In this document: positions 28,001-36,229 of the stretch, one piece after another
Position numbering within the stretch: the stretch's first letter is position 1
Layout: each line of letters opens with the position of its first letter
Notes under the pieces: generated by a model
The model's input: the letters and a program-made list of their open reading frames with translations, nothing else
Database searches by the model: none
What the model was told of the DNA's origin: nothing
Program-made: the position numbers and the translations under genes
From: Sipunculus nudus
Lineage: Eukaryota; Annelida; Sipuncula; Golfingiida; Sipunculidae
Length of the DNA stretch: 64,000 nucleotides
Assembly (NCBI GenBank): GCA_026874595.1
Contig: CM049320.1
Location: 11,865,964 to 11,929,963 of the forward strand
Direction: 5' to 3'

Positions 28001-31000
28001 GTAATTCCTTACTTCTGAAGAGTAAAAACTTCACCAGGTGTGAAATTGACTATTAATTCCAGTAATAAATTAAAACTGGGATAGTAATCAGCACAATGAT
28101 ATTGTTTGTCCCTCATTCAACCAACAGTGTGTATACTGTATTTGAAAAGATGTTTTATTTTATCAAATTTACTGAATCTTTTATTTTATTTTGGTGAATA
28201 AAATTAAGCAGGTACTGAAAACTCCAATGTGCAAAACTTTTTAATAGTGATTCAAGAAATATTCTTGTAGATGCCATGTTGTGGCATTATTTTCTTTTAA
28301 ATTCAGTTTAAACATTTATGATTTAAAAATAATAAAATATATGTGTATGCATAATATGACCCAATATGAGCTACACTCTGGATATATAATGATTGCAACT
28401 TTTGCAACAATTCTAATATTTTAACTTATAGTTTCAGTTTTTTTACTCTGTAAATATGATTGCAACTTTTGCAACAATTCTAATATTTTAACTTATATTT
28501 TCAGTTTTTTTTTTATTAAAAATTTATAAAACCTGTAAATAAAAAAAATGATTCAGATAAAAACTTCTTAATGGAAAAAGTGGATATGCTAAATATATAG
28601 GCTTATATATAAACTTAAATGCATTATTCCCTTGAAAGTGAAATAAAGGTATTACCGTATTTTTTCGTGTACAGGACGACAAATTTTATCCTAAAAATAT
28701 CTGGCAAAGAAGGGGGGCCGTCTTATACACGGGTACAGGTTTTTCAGCGTCCTCAGGGCCGCGTACGATAATTTACAGCAATCAGCGTTATTACGTTGGT
28801 CGAACTGGACGGCGTGAATATCGGTGATCATGTCCGTATGGTGGTAATGTACACTCAATAAAGAACATAACAGTGCTTTGTTTTTGTTTAAATTTATTGT
28901 TTATACTTCAGATTTACATGCGCACATAGTTAAATAATTGATAAGAAAAGGTTTGCCCTTGCTGCACTGACACAGGAATTTTAACGGAATCAATATATGA
29001 AACCCTCCTGACAGTAGAGCCAGTGATTTCCCGCAATCATGGACTGAATCGTGAACTGACAGACCGAAACGGAATTCCCAATCCTGAAAATATATAAGTT
29101 TTTGAAGTATATTTTGCCAAAAATATCGTGGCAATTCACTTTAAACAGGTACGCAGTGATATAATTGTCGATGCCGCTATCAGCTTGCAGGGCTTACCCA
29201 TGTACTCAAGATCCGAGAGTACAGCGCTCGCGCAAGGGATGCTTGGAAATTGCTAATGCCATCCAGTAGCACGTAATATGCATATTAATACAAGGATAAT
29301 TTTTTCATATGGTGCCATATTTACCGCGTAAAATGTATACGAGTCCAGTGAATGCGGACTCTGTCAGCTGGCTTGCACACTGACATACATGGAAACTCGC
29401 ACATGGCACTTCAATTACAAGACAACCAGTAGCGCGTTATAATTATAAATATGAAGCGGCCTTTCCTCAGGTGCTGCGAAATTCACTTTTTGTCAAGCTT
29501 GTATTATTGGACTACGTCAAGAAATGAATGAATTATAATGGGTCAGCAAAGTTCAAGAAAGGGACCAAGTTTCTGCGGGATATAAATATGACAAATTTCC
29601 TCACAATTTTATAAAGAAACCCCGGATTTGGTGCGTATATCCTCTTGGGATTTGATCTATTAAATAGTAATCGAATGGAAACCCTGGTTTCTACAAGGTA
29701 GCATTGAACTTGCACACAGTTAAATGTCATAAAATAACGTAGCTCACGAAAGTCCTTCTGGGTCATTACCTAATTATGTTTTTCCTTCCTCACTGGTACA
29801 ACAGAATAAATTCGAACCTGACCGACGTCTTTTACGCAAACGTGATATATATTGTGGGAAAATTTGGTGACTGTGACATGGTAATTTTCAATAGTTTAAG
29901 ATCAACATGGAATAATAAATGAGGAAGCCTAGTTAAGTAGAGCATCATGGAAGCCTTGATTTTGTGCGCTGTCACTTGTTTACCTTGAACCACTTGTGGA
30001 TGTGGACGCTGATATGCAGTGGGTGTTTTGGGTGATCTCCCTCAAATTATGCAAAAGACTGACATTTCTTTGAAATAAATTTATCTTTTTTAAAGAGAAA
30101 CGTGTCAATGCCCTGTAATGCACATTCTCTTGACATGTTAATTCTTAGTGGGTGCCATCTCCTTGATAATAATTTATTACCCAAATTTGGGTCCTAAAAT
30201 TTACCCTTTGATGTCTCTTATGATATTAATTTGAATTGTTGTATAATACTCATTCTTTGATATGTTAAATTAATTCTGTTTTGGTCTGCTCTATACCTTT
30301 CTATATTACTTTCCTGTTTTCACTTGTAGCATCATAAAAAATTATACCACTGACCATTTTAAGAATAAAAAATTATAAAATCCCATTTCAATCATCAGTG
30401 TTAAAGCTATCATTATGCTGACAAAGTGATCCTCAGTAGCTGGCAGCCACAACTTAAGATGCTGAAAAATAATTTGAACCAAAATTTGAGGCTCAACATT
30501 GGGGGTTGTCTGATACACGCATAAATACAGTAGTCCATTCTGTCCACTTGCCTGTCCATCTATAAATTTTCATATGCATCACAGAATCTCAAAATTTTTA
30601 CTTTTTTTCTTCATGACAGTCTTGTCAGAGTTTTAGTTTGCAATCATATATTTAGATCTTTACTATAACCAAGTAGGAGGGCCCCTTTCCTCTTAGCTTT
30701 TCATATTCTTATAAATGAAAAACATTACAATAGAATATTTCTACATCCACCTTCATGCTGCCCTCACTTTTCCCTTCTCTGAACCCCATCCCAAAGTCAG
30801 CCTCAGTAAGCAAGAACAAGATGAATCAGATATATTCATACTTTAATATTTTGTATAACTATTCGTCCATTGGTACCTGTGTACATGCCAGAAATTATGT
30901 CAATATTATGTAATATGTAGACATAGTGGGCATCACAATAATGTACCTTGTCAAGACTAAAGAGATATTGTGTCATACAGTCACAAATTCATAAATCACT

Positions 31001-34000
31001 TCATCAGCATAGTTAATCATAACATCATATCTGTCAAATTGAAAGCTTGCAGACTACCATACACTTCAGATCCTTCAACAAATAGCCTTATCATCATTCT
31101 ACTACTGCTTATTACTGCTGTCATTGCATTCATATTTGCTCAAATATATCACAATTTTCAACCCCTCCTAAATAAATAAAAAAATAAACCACTATATTTT
31201 ACTCTATTAATCCATCAGTCAGGTAATTTCATTTATCATTTACTCACATATTACATTACATTCCTTTATAATAGCCCAACATGTCCATGATATTCATAAG
31301 CTTTATCGACTCAATATAGTATCACAGTGGAGAAACATCTATTGTCCAATCACGATCAGCTGAGCGCCGTGACCCATGGGTTCTTTGTTTGTTCCCCGCT
31401 GTATGGAAGGAGGACTGCCAAAATGATCTGGGTCTGTCCATCTATCCTTCTGCCCATCCGTTTTTCTGTCCATCTGTCCCACTCCATCACTGATGCCACA
31501 CTTTCTAACTTATTAGACTATATAGCTCTCATTGTTACAAACTGGAATGTATGTAACATTTTAGTCCATATGGCTCTCATTGTTACAAAACATGGAGTTT
31601 ACATCAAACAAGAGAGAGCTAGGTTTATGTAATTTTTGTTGATCTTGCCAGTTTGTACAACATTATATTTCTATTTACTTCAGAAACTTCAACACAAAGG
31701 TTGCCAAGAACAAAACCACAGGTTCTTGCTAACATGGAGAGTTCTGATGTAGGCAGACTAACGCCACCTAGTGAGGTAATGACAGAAAATACTGATAAGA
31801 AATACTTTTATAAATCAATTAATATTTGTACAACATACCGTACTGGTAGATAATTGACATAAAAATGTTTTGTGTTGGAAACTGAAGTTGTATATAAAAT
31901 GATTTCTCATTTCTTAATGCAGATCATATTCACAGTATGTTTTTGGAACCTAAATATTTAAATATAAAAATACATGAACTCTTCTACATCAGGCTGACAC
32001 ACAGATGCTTGATCTATGTTAGCATTTATAGAGTGTGTCTACACAGGGAAATGTAACAGTCAAGGTGATATTTAAAGGTGAATCACAAATTGCATATAAC
32101 TGGGAGACATGTTTTGTAGATAAGCACCTATAAGGAGAGGCCCGTATTGTGTATAAACATGTCTGACCAGATAATTTAAATGGACTTGCCAGTAATTTCA
32201 GTCTTTCCAATAAAAAGGTTGAAGAAAAACCGCAGCAGCCCCCATCGACAAGAGGTGTTTCCCATCCCAGCACCAAGACAGCTAATCCCTGGGCTGCAGC
32301 AGGCCTCCCATCAGCCCAGCCAGTACCCCAAAGTACCCCAGGAAGCCGTCCTGGTCCGACAAGGGCGTGGAATGCAAGGGGACGAGGGGCTAGGTCTGTA
32401 CTATCACCACAACCAACACCACAACCAGGTAAGCTCATTTAAAGAAGATACACACCTGTTACATGATTTCAGCCGATCAGCTCTGTACAGTATTATACAT
32501 ACACAGTTATATGATATCAGCAAAATTAGTTCTGTACATTTATATACATACATCCCCCAAGCATTTATGCAGTTGTAATGATACCCAGCTAGCCATGTAA
32601 ATATTGCCTTATCAGCCCTGTACAACATAAGATGCACCTGATTACAGCCTAAGCAGAACTGTAGACTGGTAAAGATTCATAGCCAGTCAGAGGTTTACAC
32701 AAAAGCCAGCTCCATACACAGGACAGCTCTGCAAAGTTATTAAGATCCCTGTCAGTTCCACGTTTACTTCCAGGTGAGCTTTTATAAAATTTCATGTATT
32801 TCTTAAAATTACAGTTGCAGAGCCACTGGCCAGTGGGAATGCATCTACAAGAATGGAGGACACAGACAAGTCCTCTCAAGTGGACAGTGACATTCAGAAA
32901 CCTGCTGTGTTCAATCCTTGGGGAATAACAGTAAACACGTCTCTCACAAAGCCTCAACCAGGGTCATACCCTGGAGGGGGCGCCACCGACACTCAACCTA
33001 ATACAGCATCTACAGGTAACAATACCGTCCCAGCAGGCGGATCATATTCGCAGCAACCAGTCATGCAGCAAAGAGGGTCGGTAACTCAGGTGGGAGGAGC
33101 ACGGTTTGGAGGCAGAGGGTTATCAGGGGTGACACGTGGGGCCTTTATTGGACGAGCGAGAGCCCCCGCCCCTCAGCAGCCAGCGCCCGGATACGGAAGA
33201 GGTGTGGCAGGACCACAGACAACATTAAACCAGATGTATGCAGGTATGGCCGATTTTCCTAAGAGTAACTTTTGAATGCTTTAAAATCAGTTCTAAGATG
33301 CAATTTCTTGTAATTAATTTCAAGTTCTCTAGAAGTTTTCAAGATGAAATTTTTTATTTCCTCAAAATTTTGTAGATGATGTTCTTGAGTTTCCTAAAAA
33401 TTTTAAAGATATTTTCAATTTCGTAAAGGGTTAGGTCCACCCACTTTACCCAAATATTGATATAGAAATAAACTCATCAATCAATCCCTATAAGCCTCTT
33501 AATGAATGGCATTTCAGCCTGCTAATATTGAATGATGAGCTATATTTATGTCAGTTGATTATACTGTTTTGTTCGTTTGTCTTTCAGGTGCAGGTCGAGG
33601 GTTTGGGAGGGGAGCCCAAGTCAGCAGATTGCCTCCAGGCTTTGAGAAAGGTATTTAATTGGTGTGCGATAAATTCCTGTGAACACCTCTCCAACACTGC
33701 CATTACTACAAAAGTGGTCCTTTGAAACAAAACTTTAAAAAAGGAACCTAAATTTATATATGTTGAAGTACAGTGAAACCACTCCTTATTGGCACCTCTG
33801 TACTAAAGGCACCTTTTTACAGCCACTTACAGGCAGTCTCTTGAAAGAAGCTCCCAATACCTATATCCTCCCTACTAAGGGCACTTCTCTTTTGCAGGCG
33901 AAATTTTTGGTCCAGTCAGTGTCATTTATTCTGAGGTTCCAAAGAAACGCATATTTTTTCCTTGAAGTTTGGGATGGGGGGGGGGGGGGACATATTTCTG

Positions 34001-36229
34001 TTTTTGTGACTGCAAAAACAAATCCATTCTAGTTATTAAATTGTGCATAAATAATTTAATTGTAGGCTTGGATCATCATAAGTTTAGTATTTATGAATCT
34101 TTATTTTTAGCTCAGCTGACTGTAAGTCAACTGAGGTATAGTAATGGCGCTTTGTCCGTCGGCCGTCTGGCCATCCGTAAGCAGGGCACAAATCGTAACC
34201 GCTGAGCCTAGAAACTTCTAAGTGGACATCCAAGGAGGTCAATAAAAAATCTCCTTGGAAACCTGAAATTAGGTCACTGGGACCTATATCCTCCGAGATG
34301 TTGAGCTTGAAATTACCCCCCAGAATAATCAAAAATATATTACCCAGCCTCCAATATCTTTATAATTAATGCATGGATTGTCATGAATCTTGCCTTAAAA
34401 ATTGACCATGACTAGTTATGTCAGTTCCCGAAAAGTGACGGCACCACCTGTATTTTTGTTATTAAAGAATATTTTTCTATTTTTTTGCTATTAAATGACA
34501 ACAATCATGTCAGTTTCTTAGCTGTAATTACATCTAGTGTCCCAAAACCTGGTGTGTGTATTGATCACAAGTGGATGCCATATAGTAATGTCTGTCTGTC
34601 TGTTTGTCTGTCTGTCAGTCCATCCGTCCATCCACACAAATTTTTTCCAGATGATAACGTCAGGTTGTATGGACACATGGATTTCAAACTTGACTTACGA
34701 ATGGCCGACCACAAAAGCAAGAACCTATATGAATTTTGGGTTACAAGGTCAACGGTCAAGGTCACAGGTCTCACTTATTTAAAAAGATTATGGCTGCATT
34801 TTAAGCCAAGCTTTTCATCTCAAACTTTCCATTTTGCACATTTAGCTGCCTTGCCAGTATGGGAAGAGCATAAATGAATTTGGGGTCACATGGTCAAAGG
34901 TCAAGGTCACAGGGGCCATATGTTCACAAATTAGTTTCCAGATGATAACTCCAGTTTAGTTTGACGTATTGGTTTCAAAACTTAACTTATATATGACTGA
35001 CCACTAAAGTAAGAACTGTGTCAATTTTTTGGTCCAGTGATCAAAGGTCAAGGTCACTGGACTCATTCCTTTAAAAAAAATGCATATGCATATATGAATC
35101 CAAACTTTTCATTGCAAACCTTCCATCTTCAAGATATTGCTAACCTGCCAATTGGGGAAGATTCTGTTCAATTTTGGGTCATGAAGTCAAAGGTCAAGGT
35201 CACAGTACCCACTTATTTTTAGAAAGATTGTGGATGCATTTTAAGCTAACTTTCCATCCAAAACCTTCCATCTTGCACATACAGCTGAGCTGCCAATAGG
35301 GGAAGAACCTGTTTGATTTGGGGGTCACAAGATCAAAAGTCATGGTCACAGGGGCCCATCTGTCCACATATTTGTTTCTGAAAGATAACTCCAGTTTGGA
35401 TTGACATATTGGTTTCAGTTTTGACTTATATATGACCCACCAATAATGTAAGAACCTTTTTGATTTTCGATTCAAAAGGCCAAAGGAAGGCCACAGGACC
35501 CACTTCTTTAAAAAGATTGTTGATGTATTTCTAACCAAACTTTCTGTCCCAAACCTTCTATCTTCCAGGTGTTGCTCACCTGCTAATATTGAAAGTAACT
35601 TATGGATTTTTGGGTCAGAAGGTCAAAGGTCAAGGTCATGGGGGCCATCTGTCCACATATTAGTTTCCAGATGATAACACCCGTTTTTTGTGAAATATTG
35701 GTTTCAAACTTGACTTATATATGGCCCACCACTAAAGTAAGAACTGTTGATTCTGAGGTCATGAGATCAAAGGTCAAGGTCACAGGAACTACTTAAGAAA
35801 GATTGTGGATGCATTTTACAAACTTTTCATCTCAATCCTTCCATCATGGACATGTGGTGCATCTGCCAATAGGGGAAGTTTCCTATTGATTTTGGGGTCA
35901 CTAGGTCAAAGGTTAAGGGCACAGGGCCCATCCATTCACAAATTATTTTATAGATGATAACTCCAGTTTGGGTAGACAGGTTGGCTTCAAACCGATCACA
36001 GGACCAATATTTTAGAGAACCTCATAAACATATATCCCTATAGACAAATGCAGCTGAGTCTCGAGACCCATGGGTCCCTAGTTAATAAATATCTTTTTTA
36101 ACAATGCATGAGATATCGAGTTTATAAAATTCAGAACATTTATTAATTTCACAGATTCTACCCCATTATAAGTTTGACATTTTGTCTTTTTATTTTACAG
36201 CTGTAGGTGACATGGACTTGCATTCCTGA
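3953..36229 (+). CDS. MAEL: Maelstrom (MAEL), spliced, 15 exons seen, 5' end missing
   Basis: Maelstrom acts in the germline piRNA pathway downstream of Piwi in transposon silencing (known from flies and mice). Exons by position: 3953-4037, 5080-5226, 6392-6433, 8566-8699, 16091-16296, 20374-20436, 22411-22639, 24163-24295, 25309-25383, 26022-26099, 31684-31775, 32218-32428, 32815-33243, 33588-33650, 36201-36229. They total 2016 nt, every junction keeps frame, and the last ends in TGA, giving 671 residues. Order: end of an HMG box, MAEL domain (exons 2-7), then about 350 residues rich in Pro, Gly, Ser and Arg. The domain keeps E (PVEIG), H (TFHKF), H (THRIP), C and H (RCAFHEE) and C (KHCALF), the EHHCHC set of the RNase H-like MAEL fold. 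Human MAEL is about 434 residues, so the tail is long. The first HMG exon was not found. Family identity is firm; exon 12's acceptor is the weakest call. Confidence 0.92.
4243..4757. repeat. ~31-bp minisatellite in MAEL intron
   Basis: About 16 imperfect tandem copies of a ~31-bp unit of the form ATGGCTCTGACTAGAATC followed by TGTATGATAATTA. Variants AAGTTTC and AAGTATC also occur. It lies between MAEL exons 1 and 2 and resembles the array at 49120-49830. Confidence 0.92.
5080..5226 (+). CDS. MAEL: MAEL exon 2 (start of MAEL domain)
   Basis: Acceptor CATTTTTCAG, donor G|GTAACA, phase 1 in and 1 out. It encodes the first strand region of the MAEL domain, including YIPVEIGVVEFS with the conserved Glu and KTFHKFIEPG with the first conserved His. 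The linker from the HMG box is about 20 residues, shorter than in human MAEL, so a small linker exon in 4038-5079 cannot be excluded. Confidence 0.93.
5578..5890. repeat. ~31-bp minisatellite, GGAACAAACCATTAAAT
   Basis: About nine degenerate copies of GGAACAAACCATTAAAT followed by TTTGGAGGTAAGTT. It lies in the MAEL intron between exons 2 and 3. The unit contains GGTAAGTT, a donor-like word, in several copies. Confidence 0.88.
6392..6433 (+). CDS. MAEL: MAEL exon 3 (42-nt microexon)
   Basis: Acceptor TCTGTTTATAG, donor A|GTAAGT, phase 1 in and out. It encodes DKIKVGARFDCVRH, matching the family's G-I-P-x-G-x-R segment that follows the F-I-x-P-G motif. Confidence 0.9.
6569..8137 (+). repeat. 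CAGCTGA-type interspersed repeat
   Basis: Starts near AAGCTCAGCGGACTATTAGT (6575) with CTGTCGTCCGTCCGTCTG and ends with CTTCAGCTGAGCACAGTGAC and CCATGGGTCGC. Its interior matches parts of 1-720 and 26400-27600. It occupies most of the intron between MAEL exons 3 and 4. Confidence 0.65.
8566..8699 (+). CDS. MAEL: MAEL exon 4
   Basis: Acceptor TTAAATCCAG, donor G|GTGAGT, phase 1 in and 0 out. It encodes EETHRIPVEGFDKADSN, with the second conserved His, and ends NPNQEKEEYPPIFAL, the N-P-n-x-x-x-P-P-I segment typical of MAEL. Confidence 0.93.
8770..9385. repeat. Repeat module, third copy, with empty TA site
   Basis: Resembles 28180-28652 joined directly to 30531-30720 (AAAATTAAGCATGTACTGAAAA, TGTTGTGGCATTGTTTTC, GGTATTAGTCCATTCTG). 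It ends in CAGCTGAGCACAATGACCC and ATGGGTCCC. At about 9115 it shows the uninterrupted site where the 28655-30530 element is inserted in the other copy. Confidence 0.8.
9386..10398. other. A+T-rich intron, no feature seen
   Basis: Part of the MAEL intron between exons 4 and 5. No exon, tRNA-like box or clear repeat boundary was recognised. One GTAGGGCCATTGCCTCTTAG segment (~9913) matches tails of the neighbouring repeats. Confidence 0.4.
10399..12444 (+). mobile_element. Non-autonomous element with GCCCCCGCC ends and 180-bp repeats
   Basis: The ends carry inverted GC-rich words: ATGCCCCCGCCACAAAGTGG at the left and CCCAGGCGGGGGCATTC at the right, followed by TGTTCCGATACATCTAGT. Inside are five exact-length 180-bp tandem copies, then a CTCAGCTCATAGGCTGATGG module with a GGTGGCGCCACC palindrome (~11737), then degraded 180-bp-like units. 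A related copy lies inverted at 62305-63797. No transposase frame is visible; class unknown (a Helitron-like satellite carrier is one possibility, unproven). Confidence 0.78.
10476..11375. repeat. Five tandem 180-bp repeats
   Basis: GTACGGACTTTTTTTCGC-type starts recur at 10476, 10656, 10836, 11016 and 11196, each exactly 180 bp apart, then diverge at 11376. Each unit contains TGCAGATATTGGCCTGAT, CCCGGTTGACCTACTTTTG and CATGAAAAATAGAAATTTTC. Confidence 0.95.
12445..13145. repeat. Fragmentary repeat tails
   Basis: A+T-rich intron sequence with a CAGGGCCATTTCCTCTTAG segment and a GACCCATGGGTC tail at 12847-12858. No exon seen. Confidence 0.5.
13146..13982. mobile_element. TA-flanked MITE, CAGTGAAACTCCT inverted ends
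   Basis: Left end CAGTGAAACTCCTACTTG, right end AGAGGAGTTTCACTG, inverted matches of about 13 bp. Both are flanked by TA (13144-13145 and 13983-13984). The interior carries GACAACTCACTA and GGACAAAATT near both ends, so the inverted similarity extends further with gaps. Length is 837 bp. TA duplication and CAGT ends fit the Tc1/mariner/pogo group (family inference). No transposase is visible, so non-autonomous. Confidence 0.82.
14206..16073 (+). repeat. TATCYCCAGAC-ended repeat element, copy 2, AGGTCA-rich
   Basis: Begins ATTGTATCCCCAGACAAAGTCG and ends GGAGATACTTTGGCACCTG, CCGTGCCAAGAAATGTCTAGTT. Interior modules of 289 bp repeat: AAAATTAGTTTCTGGATGAT occurs at about 15010, 15299 and 15588. 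Many units carry AGGTCAAAGGTCAAGGTCA or close variants. The end lies about 17 bp before the MAEL exon 5 splice acceptor. Confidence 0.8.
16091..16296 (+). CDS. MAEL: MAEL exon 5
   Basis: Acceptor TTGTATTTTCAG, donor AG|GTAATT, phase 0 in and 2 out. It encodes 68 residues with VEYAMNWLYARARL and ends in HTSTYDYMTDTR, the central helical part of the MAEL domain. The acceptor lies only about 17 bp beyond the end of a repeat element. Confidence 0.94.
16360..17115 (+). repeat. CAGCTGA-type repeat interior, tandem modules
   Basis: Starts TTTTTAACTCAGTTGACTGAAAG then TCATCTGAGGTATAG. It repeats GGCACAAATCATACCTGTAA, AGGCTAGAATCATGAAC and CAGAAACCTGAAATTAGGTC two to three times at ~250-280 bp spacing. 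It lies in the MAEL intron between exons 5 and 6. Confidence 0.65.
17116..18880. other. Intron, no supported gene
   Basis: Short open frames on both strands show no family signal. A few homopolymers (C at 18653-18664, A at 17938-17946) were seen. No clear repeat ends. Confidence 0.4.
18881..19456 (+). repeat. CAGCTGA-type repeat, 3' part
   Basis: Contains GGAGGTCCATAAAAAATCTC, CTTGAAAACCTGAAATTTGG and ends with TCAGCTGAGCTTCATGACCC then ATGGGTCACTTGTTT. Same family as 22690-23634 and the inverted copy at 48017-48952. Confidence 0.7.
19968..19988. repeat. (TA)n microsatellite
   Basis: About ten TA units after CCTTGTT. A second TA-rich run at 20252-20272 flanks the foldback between them. Confidence 0.85.
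20057..20262. mobile_element. Foldback MITE, ~88-bp arms
   Basis: The left arm 20057-20144 (TAAGGAATCAAACGATTG, TAAGCATCGTGTTGACTAAT, GTACGGCACTCTTC) is the near-perfect inverse of 20172-20262. The loop is about 27 nt. Differences are few: a 3-nt insertion (CGTCGTTTG against CGTTTG) and a few substitutions. The element sits within TA repeats. It has no coding capacity. RNA from the intron would fold into a long hairpin. Confidence 0.9.
20374..20436 (+). CDS. MAEL: MAEL exon 6 (C-H-C zinc-site exon)
   Basis: Acceptor CATTGTTTCAG, donor GT|GTAAGT, phase 2 in and 2 out. It encodes CAFHEEQDNKHCALFAARRS. This holds the last C, H and C of the EHHCHC set, which in known MAEL structures help bind zinc. 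Confidence 0.93.
20535..20640 (+). repeat. Possible tRNA-derived SINE head
   Basis: ATGGCTCAGGTGGTAG resembles a Pol III A box. The expected B box is only weakly matched (AGGTGGAGCAAACC) about 35 bp later. Too degraded to call a tRNA gene. Confidence 0.25.
20641..22360. other. Intron, mostly unique sequence
   Basis: No exon seen apart from MAEL exon 7 further on. GTGTGTGTGAG and CTCTCTGACTCTCTCTC microsatellite fragments lie at 20812-20845. Short open frames lack family signal. Confidence 0.4.
22411..22639 (+). CDS. MAEL: MAEL exon 7 (end of MAEL domain)
   Basis: Acceptor GTTCTACAG, donor CAG|GTAATA, phase 2 in and 0 out. It encodes YTICANLSVVYNFQLTPTHVP, ending the MAEL domain (family pattern L-x-x-x-x-H-V-P). 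A Pro-rich linker with PSDIGLKPKFNPTPRYP follows. Confidence 0.92.
22690..23634 (+). repeat. Composite repeat: AGCCCTCAGCC module plus CAGCTGA module
   Basis: Begins TTTTAGCCCTCAGCCTTATAGG then CTGAAGGGCTATTGTTG, the same module found in 11395-12050 and, inverted, 62680-63355. At 23322 it changes to ATCTCAGCTGACTGAAAATC with a CTGTCCGTCTG microsatellite, ending CAGCTGAGTGTCATGACCCC then TGGGTCACTTG. Confidence 0.75.
24163..24295 (+). CDS. MAEL: MAEL exon 8 (acidic linker)
   Basis: Acceptor GACTGTTTCAG, donor G|GTAATG, phase 0 in and 1 out. It encodes QPSYSQTIVGGGPPEM, then an acidic run YSDDSSDDG. An alternative acceptor one codon downstream (CAGCAG) would drop a Gln. Not conserved enough to recognise alone; supported by phase and splice sites. 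Confidence 0.8.
25309..25383 (+). CDS. MAEL: MAEL exon 9
   Basis: Acceptor TGTTTTATAG, donor G|GTAAGG, phase 1 in and out. It encodes DPFNKGRGTNTPPNVDDDEE then YPSLG. The acidic stretch followed by YPSLG resembles a short linear interaction motif (inference). Confidence 0.82.
26022..26099 (+). CDS. MAEL: MAEL exon 10 (Pro/Ala-rich)
   Basis: Acceptor TAATTTCAG, donor G|GTCAGC, phase 1 in and out. It encodes GQKFAGGPAPPPAATAPPPP then QAWRTA, low-complexity tail. The open frame runs on into the intron, but the GT donor and the phase of the next exon favour splicing here. Confidence 0.8.
26288..31393 (+). repeat. Large CAGCTGA-type repeat block with nested insertion
   Basis: Starts AGCTCAGCTGACTATAAGTC and ends ATCAGCTGAGCGCCGTGACC then CATGGGTTC. 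26854-27991 matches 1-1123; 28180-28652 matches 8770-9115; 30531-30925 matches 1140-1530. A 1.9-kb element is nested at 28655-30530. The block fills almost all of the MAEL intron between exons 10 and 11. Confidence 0.7.
28655..30530. mobile_element. 1.9-kb TA-flanked DNA transposon, non-autonomous
   Basis: Left end CCGTATTTTTTCGTGTACAG, right end TGATACACGCATAAATACAG, imperfect inverted repeats of about 25 bp. TA lies at 28653-28654 and again at 30531-30532. The two other copies of the host repeat (about 1148 and 9115) read GGTATTAGTCC with one TA, the empty site. The ends and TA target fit a Tc1/mariner or pogo relative (inference). The longest open frames are 77 codons on the - strand without a DDE motif. 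Confidence 0.88.
31684..31775 (+). CDS. MAEL: MAEL exon 11
   Basis: Acceptor TTTACTTCAG, donor GAG|GTAATG, phase 1 in and 0 out. It encodes ETSTQRLPRTKPQVLAN then MESSDVGRLTPPSE. It follows the longest repeat-filled stretch of this gene's introns (5.6 kb). Confidence 0.78.
32218..32428 (+). CDS. MAEL: MAEL exon 12 (Pro/Arg/Gly-rich)
   Basis: The donor is G|GTAAGC. The acceptor is weak (CCAATAAAAAG); the better TTTCAG at 32201 would be out of frame. Phase 0 in and 1 out. It encodes about 70 residues with STKTANPWAAAGLPSAQ and an RG cluster, RAWNARGRGARS. The frame is open and joins cleanly to both neighbours. Confidence 0.75.
32815..33243 (+). CDS. MAEL: MAEL exon 13 (largest exon, GRG motifs)
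   Basis: Acceptor TTAAAATTACAG, donor G|GTATGG, phase 1 in and out. It encodes 142 residues. The first half is polar, with KPAVFNPWGITVN; NPW also occurs in exon 12. The second half is Gly/Arg/Pro/Gln-rich with GARFGGRGLSGVTRGAFIGR and PGYGRGVAGPQ. Such RG sites are typical methyl-arginine/Tudor-binding candidates (inference). Confidence 0.87.
33588..33650 (+). CDS. MAEL: MAEL exon 14 (GRGFGRG)
   Basis: Acceptor TTGTCTTTCAG, donor G|GTATTT, phase 1 in and out. It encodes GAGRGFGRGAQVSRLPPGFE then K. The RG repeats continue the tail of exon 13. Confidence 0.85.
33676..34107. other. MAEL intron with G-tract and possible MITE end
   Basis: TACAGTGAAACCACTCC (33768) resembles the CAGTGAAACTCC ends of the MITE at 13146, but no matching right end was found. 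A G-run lies at 33977-33989. Confidence 0.35.
34108..36085 (+). repeat. Composite repeat, AGGTCA-bearing modules, CCATGGGTCC tail
   Basis: Begins TAGCTCAGCTGACTGTAAGTC. From 34570 it changes to GATGATAAC-containing modules of ~285-300 bp related to 14700-15900 (AAGGTCAAGGTCACAGG, TTTCAAACTTGACTTATATATG). It ends AGCTGAGTCTCGAGACCC then ATGGGTCCCTAG at 36065-36085. It fills the last MAEL intron. Confidence 0.75.
36201..36229 (+). CDS. MAEL: MAEL last coding exon
   Basis: Acceptor TTTATTTTACAG, phase 1 in. It encodes AVGDMDLHS and a TGA stop at 36227-36229. The total reading frame becomes a multiple of three here, which supports the whole chain. Confidence 0.82.
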
